Positions 46,338-52,529 of a stretch of 64,000 bases of DNA are shown here, one piece after another. The DNA is taken from NCBI GenBank assembly GCA_012295275.1, contig CM022670.1, positions 11,362,083-11,426,082 of the forward strand, given 5' to 3'. Source of the stretch: Chrysomallon squamiferum (taxonomy: Eukaryota > Mollusca > Gastropoda > Neomphalida > Peltospiridae). The position numbers and the translations under genes were made by a program. The notes below the pieces were generated by a model. It had not been told where the DNA came from and did no database searches. It was given only the letters and a program-made list of their open reading frames with translations. Within the stretch, counting starts at the first letter, position 1, and each line of letters starts with the position of its first letter.

Positions 46338-48899
46338 ATGGTGTATGTGTCTCTAAACTACTCGTCACTGTCATCCATTAAACTGTCAGTCACTGTATGC
46401 TTCAGCTTCAATGCTTGGGCTTCCAGGAGGCTTCTTCCTTGGTTGTCCAATTTCAGATCTCACTACCAGCCAACATGTTCTGTAACCCTCTCTAATTTTT
46501 CCAACTCACAGGCGTGTACGGGGATGTTCATCGAGTGAAGATCTTGTTTAACAAGAAAGACAATGCACTCATACAGATGGCTGAACCAAATCAAGCTCAA
46601 CTTGGTAAGGATGTTTCAGTCAGGAAATACTTGAGAAAAAAAAAAAATAATGTTTAATAATAATAATGCATAGTCTAAGTTTTACCAGTGTTATTTTTAA
46701 AAATTGTTAAATACAGAAAGGTGACACCCCTTTTGGTTGTATAAATAGTTTTGCAAAAATGTATTCATTTTCAAATGGGGAAAACAAAAAAAATTGGGAT
46801 GGTTCTTTATTTCTTTCTCTTCTTTATTTCTTTTATATTTTCTTTTATTTTTCTTTTATTTATTTTTTAAGTTTTAATATGTTTGCTTTATTAAATTTTT
46901 TTCAGCCATCACATTTTTGGACAAAGTAAAAGTTTGGGGAAAGCCAATCCGAGTGGCTCAATCAAAGCATTCAGTGGTTCAGATGCCGAAAGACGGGCAG
47001 CCTGTAAGAACAAATTTAAATATTTATTTTGTTTAGCTTACAGTTTAATGTATAATTCAGAGCAGGTAAATTTTAGTTTTGAGAAAACAAATAATTATAA
47101 ACTTCATTTTATGTTCATTGCAATGTCTGAATACAAAATAAAATATTTTATTCTGAAAAATAAATTAAATTTTTTTTTTTTTTTTTTAATATATTGATTC
47201 CTACTCATGTTTTTCCCACACATTAAATTTAAAAAAAAAAAATAAAAAAAAAAAAAAAAATTCAGGTAATATAACTGATGCTACAAAACTCAATAAAACT
47301 TGATATAATCATATTTCAAAATAAAACTGAATGGTCTTTTATCTATCTGAGAATTAGGTATTTTTCTCTAGGTGTTATGAATTGAATTGTATAGTTAGAA
47401 AAACCTGATGAACTGCCTTGATACATTTTTTTAGAGAAATTAAGTTTTCAAAATGTACAAAACAAATAAAAAGAATATCTGGTTTAAAGCTAAAATAATC
47501 CTAATATTCAGCATCATAATGTTGTAACTCAGCATATAAGATTTAAATTTGATTTTGTAATTTCAGGATGCTGGCTTGACAAAAGATTATACCAATTCAC
47601 CTCTCCATCGCTTCAAGAGACCAGGATCAAAAAATTGTCAGAACATTTTCCCTCCATCTGGAGTCCTTCATTTATCTAACATTCCGTAAGTCTTACTTGC
47701 TGTCTGTTGTGATAGTTATCTACACCTATTTCATTAAATATACCAAAGTTATCAAATAATTTAATAAAGCTAAAATATTCAAATCATATCACAATTTTTT
47801 ATGTGACAGGTGTGATAGGTTTATTAAATAATCTCTTTGGTGTTGCATTAGAAGGACCCCAAACTGTTAGATGTAAAAATGTTATCATTGTGAAATAAAA
47901 ATTATTGGTGTTTTATTGTATTTTCAGACCAAATGTTGAAGAGAGTGAAATAACTGATTTGTTTTCTGAGCACGGAACAGTGAAAGCCTTCAAGTTTTTC
48001 CCGTAAGTTTGTTCTAGTAATCCTGTCTGTGGAGTTGTACTATCTCTTTCCTGATTTCACATGAAACTAATAATTAGCCATTTGTTTTACTCATTGATCC
48101 TTAAAATAACAGTCTTTTAAAATAACATAAATAAATAGTAGTTTGAAGATTTAAAATATTATAATAATGGTATTTATATTTTAACTGTACAGGAAGGGGA
48201 AATATTAAAAGTGATACTTAATGCTGCATGTGCCCTTTGTAATCACATATGCACAAATATTATTTTCAGGAAAGACAGAAAGATGGCCTTGATCCAGATG
48301 GGGTCTGTTGATGAAGCAGTGATGGCTCTAATAGTAAGTTTCTTTCTGTTTTAAAATAAAAAAAACCTTATAATATAATGGAAAGAGTATTTAATTTTTG
48401 TAAACAATTGGTATTATGGTGTGTGTATTTTTTGTGTTGTTTTTTAATAATGGAACAGAATGCTTGTCAGAAAGGTGTTAAACAACTGAAAGAAACTTTC
48501 ATTTAATGAAGATGAATTCAAAATTAAAGAGAAAAATATGATTGTATATAAAAGTGGACAGTTACTTTTATTTATTTATTTTTTTATTTTTTGAAGTCCA
48601 TAGTTTTAATGCGATCATTAACACTTAATATTTAACATAGTTATTTTTAAAGTAAGCTAAAAGCTAGAAAATTGGATATGTGTCACAAGTTTTGACATAC
48701 TGATTGTAGCCGATATCCTGGTAATAGCAACAAAAGCAGTGATTGTCTAATGGAGTCCAAAGAGTTAATATTCCTGAGTTTAATTATAATGTGATTTAAA
48801 ACTGTTTTTTTCTTTTATCTTTTTTTACAGGCTTTGCATAATCACCAGCTGAGTGAGAGTAGCCATTTGCGTGTGTCGTTTTCAAAATCAACTATCTGA
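4270..48899 (+). CDS. PTBP1: Polypyrimidine tract-binding protein (PTBP family), whole gene span
   Basis: This gene encodes a nuclear RNA-binding protein that binds CU-rich pre-mRNA and mainly represses exons, including its own. The span is split into many exons, listed separately. Four RRMs are present. RRM1 has RVVHIRSLP and the [11 protein letters not shown]1-like strand. RRM2 has [20 protein letters not shown] and [13 protein letters not shown]3 has [11 protein letters not shown] and [12 protein letters not shown]4 has [14 protein letters not shown] and [11 protein letters not shown]. The protein ends [12 protein letters not shown]. Counted from the ATG at 29650 and using the 24-nt mini-exon, the product is 541 residues, close to the roughly 530-560 of vertebrate PTBP1. 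On that count the RRMs lie near residues 68-146, 195-272, 348-425 and 464-541. All placed junctions are GT-AG and keep phase, except for the 100-nt exon. I cannot distinguish PTBP1, 2 and 3; an invertebrate probably has a single orthologue. Confidence 0.93.
7343..7398 (+). repeat. Poly(T) followed by (TTA)n
   Basis: About 19 T are followed by roughly a dozen TTA units, a typical intronic simple repeat. Confidence 0.95.
9195..9222 (+). repeat. Poly(T) tract, 28 nt
   Basis: This is an uninterrupted T run followed by ACAG. It resembles a splice acceptor by composition, but no donor or coding frame follows. Confidence 0.95.
10860..11341 (+). promoter_or_regulatory. Non-repetitive island upstream of the 11342 exon; candidate promoter or 5'UTR
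   Basis: This block is visibly richer in G and C than its surroundings and free of homopolymers. It contains a consensus donor CAG|GTAAGAG at 10989, so bases before it could form an untranslated exon. TAAGAGTGGCT near 10990 recurs inverted near 11310. Frames on both strands contain no domain I recognise. Its position just before an in-frame alternative PTBP exon suggests promoter or leader sequence. This is inference only; no TATA box or initiator is evident. Confidence 0.3.
11342..11548 (+). CDS. PTBP1: Candidate alternative PTBP N-terminal exon (Ala/Pro/Gln-rich)
   Basis: An open frame from the ATG at 11342 (A at -3) encodes [10 protein letters not shown], then [13 protein letters not shown], many Ala/Pro/Gln residues and finally [10 protein letters not shown]. 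It stops being coding-like exactly at a GTATGT donor at 11549. The exon ends in phase 0 on AAG and would join the exon at 31797 as PRK-RGSEEL, the same junction phase as the microexon and the 29650 exon. There are two readings: a first exon starting at 11342, or a 177-nt cassette exon from 11372 after ACACACAG, which would also keep phase after the microexon. The acceptor's pyrimidine tract is weak, which favours the first-exon reading. The peptide looks disordered and has no domain. It could instead belong to another transcript. Confidence 0.55.
12050..12300 (+). promoter_or_regulatory. Candidate cis-regulatory island with E-box and E2F-like site
   Basis: This homopolymer-poor block contains a perfect palindromic E-box CCACGTGG at 12194-12201 and TTTGGCGGGAA at 12258-12268, the classical E2F/DP consensus. 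It sits about 0.6 kb downstream of the candidate alternative exon at 11342-11548. No complete exon (acceptor, frame and donor) could be built here. An intronic enhancer or internal promoter would fit; the motifs alone do not prove function. Confidence 0.3.
15043..15094 (+). repeat. (TTA)n microsatellite
   Basis: About 17 trinucleotide units lie inside the PTBP intron. Confidence 0.95.
17868..18053 (+). CDS. Unrecognised 61-codon reading frame in intron
   Basis: The frame begins [20 protein letters not shown] and ends with [14 protein letters not shown]. Its composition is balanced, with Gly, Asp, Glu, Cys and Arg, unlike the Phe/Tyr/Ile/Asn-rich frames produced by AT-rich introns. The stop codon overlaps AATAAA at 18049-18054. 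No domain is recognised. It could be a gene fragment, a small ORF or chance. No splice sites in a suitable phase were noted around it. Confidence 0.15.
   Translation: MQVIISKKRVYRDLCILNLDIDLLLCCLRGDGFKLSVECDTIELFPKGHIKLVNFLIEHFE
20607..20643 (+). repeat. Palindromic repeat GCCCAT(A)n...ATGGGCTAGCTTC, copy 1
   Basis: GCCCAT and ATGGGC flank an A run and are followed by TAGCTTCATCTATAAAATG. The same unit recurs in the same orientation at 21322. Another TGGCCCA follows at about 20644. Confidence 0.7.
21322..21354 (+). repeat. Palindromic repeat GCCCATAAAATGGGCTAGC, copy 2
   Basis: This is a direct repeat of the unit at 20607, about 715 bp away, with matching flank TTCAGCCAGAAAATG. A weaker relative may lie near 24828 (GGCCCATAAAACGTTGGGT). 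The copies may be ends of a small dispersed element. Confidence 0.7.
22382..22437 (+). repeat. (TA)n followed by poly(T)
   Basis: About 13 TA units run straight into about 30 T. GT and TA repeats follow to about 22503. Confidence 0.95.
26017..26077 (+). repeat. (AC)n microsatellite, about 30 units
   Basis: This is an uninterrupted AC run. It produces artefactual Thr-His and Val-Cys frames on the two strands. Confidence 0.97.
26240..26557 (+). promoter_or_regulatory. CU-rich island ending in a consensus donor; candidate untranslated exon
   Basis: This is a non-repetitive, pyrimidine-rich block. It contains an acceptor-like CTAAC...TTGTCAG near 26336 and a full-consensus donor GAG|GTGAGT at 26558. 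All three frames across 26337-26557 are closed by stops, so an exon here would be untranslated or would introduce a premature stop. The TCTT/CTTTC-rich segment 26461-26535 resembles PTB-binding sequence. A plausible use is a 5'UTR exon spliced to 29649, whose ATG is its second base. RNA evidence would be needed to confirm this. Confidence 0.3.
29390..29648 (+). promoter_or_regulatory. Non-repetitive block and acceptor before the 29649 exon
   Basis: About 250 bases of high-complexity sequence end in a strong pyrimidine tract and TGATAG at 29648. The tract suggests a true 3' splice site, so the exon that follows is probably joined to an upstream leader. The block could equally hold a promoter with its own leader. 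Confidence 0.3.
29649..29715 (+). CDS. PTBP1: Alternative PTBP N-terminal coding exon
   Basis: The ATG at 29650 opens [20 protein letters not shown] followed by VK. A GTAGGC donor at 29716 ends the exon in phase 0, giving VK-RGSEEL with the next exon. A second donor six bases upstream (GTAAAG at 29710) would drop VK and also keep frame. Reading in from the phase-0 microexon would hit a stop (TGA) after nine codons. The exon is therefore compatible only with a transcript whose start codon is this ATG, such as one from an internal promoter or leader exon. The Pro/Tyr-rich peptide has no known domain. Confidence 0.6.
29716..31796. other. PTBP intron
   Basis: AT-rich, with a poly(A) run of about 22 near 29980-30001. 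The reading frames at 30812-31198 on both strands overlap each other and show no domain. No other feature was seen. Confidence 0.6.
31797..31898 (+). CDS. PTBP1: PTBP exon: RGSEEL N-terminal region
   Basis: The exon encodes [20 protein letters not shown] and continues to NDAKK, phase 0 at both ends (acceptor TTTTTGCAG, donor GTAAGA). RGS(D/E)EL is the hallmark of the PTBP N-terminus, part of the nuclear localisation and export region in vertebrates. It is the common acceptor for the three N-terminal variants. An internal ATG at MSLSP could serve as a start for leader-only transcripts. Confidence 0.9.
31899..35939. other. PTBP intron
   Basis: About 4 kb with T tracts (32241-32269, 34422-34508, 35108-35136) and a TA run at 32852-32880. 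It ends with a tandem GTTGTTG/TTTTTTGTGTTTGTTT array at about 35843-35910, just before the acceptor. No coding sequence was recognised. Confidence 0.65.
35843..35910 (+). repeat. Short tandem repeat of a G/T-rich 23-24 nt unit
   Basis: About two and a half units of GTTGTTGTTTTTTGTGTTTG lie within 100 bases of the RRM1 exon acceptor. Confidence 0.8.
35940..36089 (+). CDS. PTBP1: PTBP exon: RRM1, first half
   Basis: The exon encodes [20 protein letters not shown], then [19 protein letters not shown] and ends LLLKQKNQ, phase 0 on both sides. The HIRSLP RNP2-like strand and the GMPFGK turn match PTBP RRM1. GC content is clearly higher than in the flanking introns. Confidence 0.95.
37284..37436 (+). 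CDS. PTBP1: PTBP exon: RRM1, second half
   Basis: The exon encodes [20 protein letters not shown] and continues with [16 protein letters not shown]. It carries the RNP1 strand and the YVQFSNHK segment conserved in PTBPs. Phase is 0 at both ends. Confidence 0.95.
37834..38010 (+). CDS. PTBP1: PTBP exon: linker 1 and start of RRM2
   Basis: An Ala/Gln-rich linker ([17 protein letters not shown]) leads into [20 protein letters not shown], the start of RRM2. The exon has 59 codons, phase 0 at both ends, and donor GTAAGT. Confidence 0.95.
38441..38492 (+). CDS. PTBP1: PTBP exon: RRM2 middle
   Basis: The exon encodes [17 protein letters not shown] plus one base. It matches the conserved [11 protein letters not shown] of RRM2. 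Confidence 0.95.
38854..38912 (+). CDS. PTBP1: PTBP exon: RRM2 RNP1
   Basis: The exon encodes (N)[19 protein letters not shown]. Its acceptor follows a T tract of about 32 nt. The split Asn codon and the end phase match both neighbours. Confidence 0.94.
39189..39354 (+). CDS. PTBP1: PTBP exon: end of RRM2
   Basis: The exon encodes [20 protein letters not shown] and then [20 protein letters not shown], one of the most conserved stretches in the family. It ends ALQFC plus one base (G) at a GTAAGT donor, so the following exon enters in phase 1. Confidence 0.96.
40712..40811 (+). CDS. PTBP1: PTBP alternative linker exon (exon-9-like), 100 nt
   Basis: Entering in phase 1 it completes FCG and encodes [20 protein letters not shown], then [12 protein letters not shown]. 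In vertebrate PTBP1 the alternatively spliced exon 9 begins APGIIS at the same place, so homology is clear. The apparent donor is GAG|GTATGC at 40812. The exon is 100 nt, not a multiple of three. Joining it to the 43255 exon or the mini-exon shifts the frame and soon gives a stop. A non-canonical GC donor after CTACAG (93 nt) would keep frame. Possible explanations are a regulated frame-breaking exon, a non-canonical donor or a one-base sequence error. Confidence 0.7.
41893..41916 (+). CDS. PTBP1: PTBP mini-exon, 24 nt
   Basis: A pyrimidine tract and TTGTTGTAG precede it and GTGAGT follows. Entering in phase 1 from 39354, it adds APGFGSLA in frame and leaves phase 1 for the 43255 exon. It is therefore an optional eight-residue linker insert or a regular microexon. 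Its APGFG start resembles the start of the 100-nt exon, which suggests a mutually exclusive pair. Confidence 0.6.
43255..43379 (+). CDS. PTBP1: PTBP exon: linker 2 and start of RRM3
   Basis: The exon encodes [20 protein letters not shown], then [20 protein letters not shown] and EQ. It holds the RRM3 RNP2 strand ILVSNL. Two further in-phase acceptors (CTACAG before 43267, GCCAG before 43276) could trim the linker without shifting frame. It ends in phase 0 at GTAAGA. Confidence 0.93.
43380..45676. promoter_or_regulatory. PTBP intron with 174-nt AG-exclusion zone before the 34-nt exon
   Basis: Most of the intron is AT-rich with T runs (44407-44424, 44792-44819). From 45501 to 45674 there is no AG dinucleotide at all. 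This stretch is strongly C/T-rich, with many TCTCT, CTCTTG and GTCTC motifs typical of PTB sites, plus a branchpoint-like CTCCTAAC at about 45653-45660. Such a zone points to regulated 3' splice-site use and possibly a distant branch point. Confidence 0.75.
45677..45710 (+). CDS. PTBP1: PTBP 34-nt autoregulatory exon (RRM3)
   Basis: The exon encodes [11 protein letters not shown] plus one base and continues as [12 protein letters not shown] in the next exon. Its length equals that of vertebrate PTBP1 exon 11, whose skipping gives an NMD target in the known PTB autoregulatory loop. Skipping here would join 43379 to 46512 out of frame and reach TGA at 46536-46538. The donor is GTACGT. Confidence 0.93.
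45711..46511. other. PTBP intron downstream of the 34-nt exon
   Basis: It contains an (AAT)n run at 46303-46336. From about 46340 to 46511 a CU-rich non-repetitive segment leads to the acceptor ACTCACAG, a plausible second PTB-binding region flanking the regulated exon. Confidence 0.6.
46512..46604 (+). CDS. PTBP1: PTBP exon: RRM3 core
   Basis: This 93-nt exon encodes (G)[19 protein letters not shown] and then [11 protein letters not shown], the RRM3 core with RNP1. Phase is 1 at both ends. Read in the skipped frame it stops at 46536-46538. Confidence 0.96.
46906..47003 (+). CDS. PTBP1: PTBP exon: end of RRM3
   Basis: The exon encodes (A)[19 protein letters not shown] followed by [13 protein letters not shown], matching the GKPIR..SKH..VQ segment of RRM3. 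It ends in phase 0. Confidence 0.94.
47567..47685 (+). CDS. PTBP1: PTBP exon: linker 3 and start of RRM4
   Basis: The exon encodes [20 protein letters not shown], then [19 protein letters not shown]. The [18 protein letters not shown] motif is diagnostic of PTBPs and packs RRM3 against RRM4. Confidence 0.97.
47928..48002 (+). CDS. PTBP1: PTBP exon: RRM4, first part
   Basis: The exon encodes [20 protein letters not shown] and FKFF, matching the RRM4 helix 1 and strand 2 region. Both junction codons are split consistently. Confidence 0.95.
48270..48333 (+). CDS. PTBP1: PTBP exon: RRM4 RNP1
   Basis: The exon encodes [20 protein letters not shown] followed by I, nearly identical to vertebrate PTBP1 over [19 protein letters not shown]. 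Confidence 0.96.
48831..48899 (+). CDS. PTBP1: PTBP last coding exon
   Basis: The exon encodes [20 protein letters not shown] followed by TI and a TGA stop at 48897-48899. The C-terminus SFSKSTI is invariant in PTBPs. Confidence 0.97.
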   Translation, partial: ALHNHQLSESSHLRVSFSKSTI

Positions 48900-50717
48900 A
48901 AAGAAAAAAACAAACAAAATCCACAAGACAGTAATAGTAACTCACCTAATGCCTCCTTGATGATTGATACTTGATGACTGATTCAAATAATACTGAAACT
49001 TGTCCCATAATGTGCCAGTCATGTTGGCCAGAAGAGTTTCTGCCTCTAGTGTTTTAATGACACTGATGCAGGGAACAAGTGCCTTTAATGTAAATTCTGT
49101 AGATTTGTGCTCCACTTCATTTCTTGCCTCAGTGGAGAAAAATTATAAAACATGCACTGGATATTTGTTTACGGGTTGGAAGGTCATAACTACTAAGTTT
49201 GTTTTAGTTAATAAGCATTATTGTTTTGTATTATTTTCTAGATTTAAAAAAAAAAAAAAAAAAAAACATTTAAAAATTAATTTAAAAAAAAAAATTAAAT
49301 TGAAATTGAGAGAGCATTAATTATTAGGTAGTTTTTATTTTTTCTCTCAAGTTTTAAGCATATTTTTTAAATAACATAAAATGGTAATAAATAGTTGACA
49401 AAAATGAGCCTGCAAAGATTAAGGCAGCAATTTATTATGTTTGCACCATTTTTGTCTTGCAAAATGAAAGAAGGAAATTTATTTTTAAAAATTGAAAAAA
49501 CCATATTTTTTTCTTTCAACTACCTTTCCCAAAAAAAAAGAAAAAAAAAAAAAGAAGAAAAATAAGAGAAAAAAAAGTAATGGAGTTTCATTAGTACCTG
49601 CTTCTCCGAAATAATATTTTCATTGTTCTTGTTTGATTTGATTACTATTGTACTATTGTTGGCAGCCTTATTTCTATGTTTAACAAAACAAACAAAAAAT
49701 TACAATTCAAGCATAATCACTTTACATGTGTTCAGAGATTTGCAGGAGAGCAGATATTTATGAAGTTTTGTTTCAGAAATCCAATTGTTTGTGATAATTC
49801 ATTTGTTCTTAATATGTTCTGGTTTTTTTTTGTTTTTTTTGTCAGTAGCAATGATATACCAGCATCAATGTCAGAAACTTTAAAAAAAAAAAAAAAAAAG
49901 AATATCTTAGTGCTTTTATATCTTTAATATTGATCATGTTCAGTTTGTTTGTATTCCTGTACATGTTGTAATGAATGTAGAAAGTAGGCAGTTTTTGTAT
50001 TATTATAATGTAAGAGGAGGTTTGGAGATATAATTGTTTCTTTACATTTACTTTTTCTTTTTATCCTTTTTTTTTATTTTTTTTATTTTTAAAAATTTTT
50101 TTTATTATTATTACATTTTTTGCATTCTGAGAGTTACTATTATAAGCGGAATTTATTTATTTTCGTTTGATAAGCAGGGTGATGATTTTGTTTTATGATT
50201 GAGATATTTCGTAAAACAAAAACACCATGACAGCATGGTGAATAATTCTATGAAACAAGCCTCACAAGTTTGTTGGTTTTTTTTTAATGTTGGTTTTTTT
50301 TTTTTTTTTTTTGTTTGACATGTTACCACTTTATTTTATTTTTTTCCGTCTTATCATTCCACATTTTGTGGTTCATCATTTATTATATCATTATTACATA
50401 TTTGTTGAAAATTTTCTTTTCGTCTTATCAGTGCATTTTGATTTTTGGGAGAGGTTTTTAAATTTGCAGGCTGGGATTATTAAATTTACAAATAAGTTTA
50501 CTTTCTGTAATAAAATAGTGATTTCATAATTTGGGGCAAAAACAATTAAATCATTTGTTTTAAGAAGAAAAATAATTAAATGTATTACAATTTCAGTAAT
50601 TATCTAAATTTCAGTATTTAATTTAACATCACTTGTTAGACTTCGTGTCTTTGTATGTAGGACCTACAGTTTATCTATTATTGTCTTAAGTGGTATTTTT
50701 AGTTGTTTTTGTTCATG

Positions 50718-50757
<40 letters not shown>

Positions 50758-51775
50758 CGTTTTTCTTGTATGGTTATAATTAAAATCAAATACTGATGAT
50801 CTCTTTTTGAGAAGAAGAAATGTCAATGATAAATGAAATTTCAAATCATTTATTATTATTATTATTACTTTTCTTTTCTTTTATTTTTATTTTTATTTTT
50901 ATTTTTTTTTTTTCGAAACCTTAGCCTTTTAATCACTTTCTTTTCTTATTATTATTATTATTTTTTTTTTTTTTCAAATTATTAGTTTTATGTATTAGTG
51001 GTGGTGGTCCTAAGTGTTTGTAATTTCTAAGAGTACAGTGTTTTGTAATTATCTATAGTCTCCCTTTATCATCATGTTCATACTGTCATTTGCATATATA
51101 TACAAATTTATATATATATTATGTTTACATTGCAAACTCCCGTTCCACGAGATTTAAAGATCTGAACTCATTGTGCATAATTATTTGCTGATGGGTTGTT
51201 ATGTGCCTATTATGGGAACAACAGTTATTAGGCTGTTTTGAAAAGTTTTTATCTCTTATAAAGTTGCTTTTTTTTTTTATTTATTAAATTATACTGTTAT
51301 GGTCCATCATTTTTGAGGGTCAGCAGTGTTATTATACACAAGCATTCACTGTTAAGTCAAGTTAAATTTTTCAAATATATTCATTAAAAAAAAAATGTAT
51401 TGCGCAAACTAAAATGTTTTAAATCAAACTACAATTTTGTAATAAAATTGATTAAAAAAAAAAAGAAATGTTGATAGTGGGTGATATATTTGTTTTGCAT
51501 ATACTCAATGCTGTTATGTATAGGATTGTTTCTTATCAAATCACAGTATCTGGTACACCTGTTTTCTTTCCTGTCTGTGCCTGACAACTGTGACCCATCT
51601 GTTTCTCTCCTAGTACTAGTATTTCGATTGATTCTGTTGTGCTGTTTCTGTCTGTATAGGTACTTCATCTTAGAAAACTGTAGCTTTGTTTTCAGTGACT
51701 AATAACCTTTGTAAACTATTTGTGCATCATTAAACATTCTGGATGTGGGAAATAAATCCTTCTGTCTTTCTTTCT
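48900..51775 (+). other. PTBP1: PTBP 3'UTR (end inferred)
   Basis: AT-rich sequence follows the stop, with A and T tracts (49244-49266, 50722-50757). Homopolymer-poor stretches lie at 51115-51240 and 51480-51770. AATAAA occurs near 51754 within GGGAAATAAATCC, just before CTTCTGTCTTTC, and is the best candidate for the distal poly(A) signal; earlier AATAAA sites lie near 50510 and 51440. A miR-124-type seed match GTGCCTT lies at 49079-49085. The exact end needs transcript data. Confidence 0.55.
49079..49085 (+). promoter_or_regulatory. miR-124 seed match (GTGCCTT) in PTBP 3'UTR
   Basis: This 7-mer complementary to miR-124 positions 2-8 lies about 180 nt after the stop. Vertebrate PTBP1 is a known miR-124 target in neurons. 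The match itself is plain; function is inference. Confidence 0.35.
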
Positions 51776-51824
51776 ATCACTGCTTTAGACAACACTTCTC
51801 TATGGCTTTTAAGATTATTATTTA

Positions 51825-51861
<37 letters not shown>

Positions 51862-52145
51862 AATCATTATCATTATTATTTAATTATTATTGTTATTATT
51901 TTATTTTATTTATTTTTTAATATTTTATTTTCAAGCACAAACCTTCATGCATAATACAGAGATGAAGAGATACATTTCAAAAATATTAATGTATTATCTG
52001 CCATATTGATCTCATTCACTGATACTTTTTGATAAACTTCATAATATTTTGGAATATCGGTAGTAACTGATCTGATAAATCATTTTCTTTTCATTATTTT
52101 ATACATTTTGTTACATTTTCAAATTCTACTAAACATTTTCTGTGT

Positions 52146-52291
52146 GACCTCAATGCATCAACAAAAATATTCACACCTTTAAGTGATGGTCATATTCCAA
52201 GACGGGCTATTAAAAATCTGGTGACTAAATGCTATGTTAATTTATTCAAAATCCAGCTACATCTAAAAACAAATTGTTGATGCATGAGGTC
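52146..52291. repeat. Hairpin element with 17-18 bp inverted repeats
   Basis: GACCTCAATGCATCAACA at 52146-52163 is the reverse complement of TGTTGATGCATGAGGTC at 52275-52291, apart from one extra A. About 110 bases lie between the arms. This could be a small MITE-like element or an RNA hairpin; no target-site duplication was confirmed. Confidence 0.55.
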
Positions 52292-52497
52292 AAGTGGAAT
52301 GCATGAGAAAAGAAAAAAAAAAAAAAAAATGTGATCATTTAAATGGCTAGACAACCTATACCTTTTAAGAAGTGAACAGTTCATTTGCATCTTCCTGCCA
52401 GTTGGTCTAGGTGTCCTGTTGCATGCCTTATCTAACATTTCCAGCTTAATGTTGCTTGGAACTGCAATAGCGTCAGTTATTGTTTTCACTAGACATT

Positions 52498-52529
<32 letters not shown>

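Noticed and set aside
46102-46374. Poly-Asn and poly-Ile frames on opposite strands
   Set aside because: They are produced by the (AAT)n repeat in a PTBP intron.
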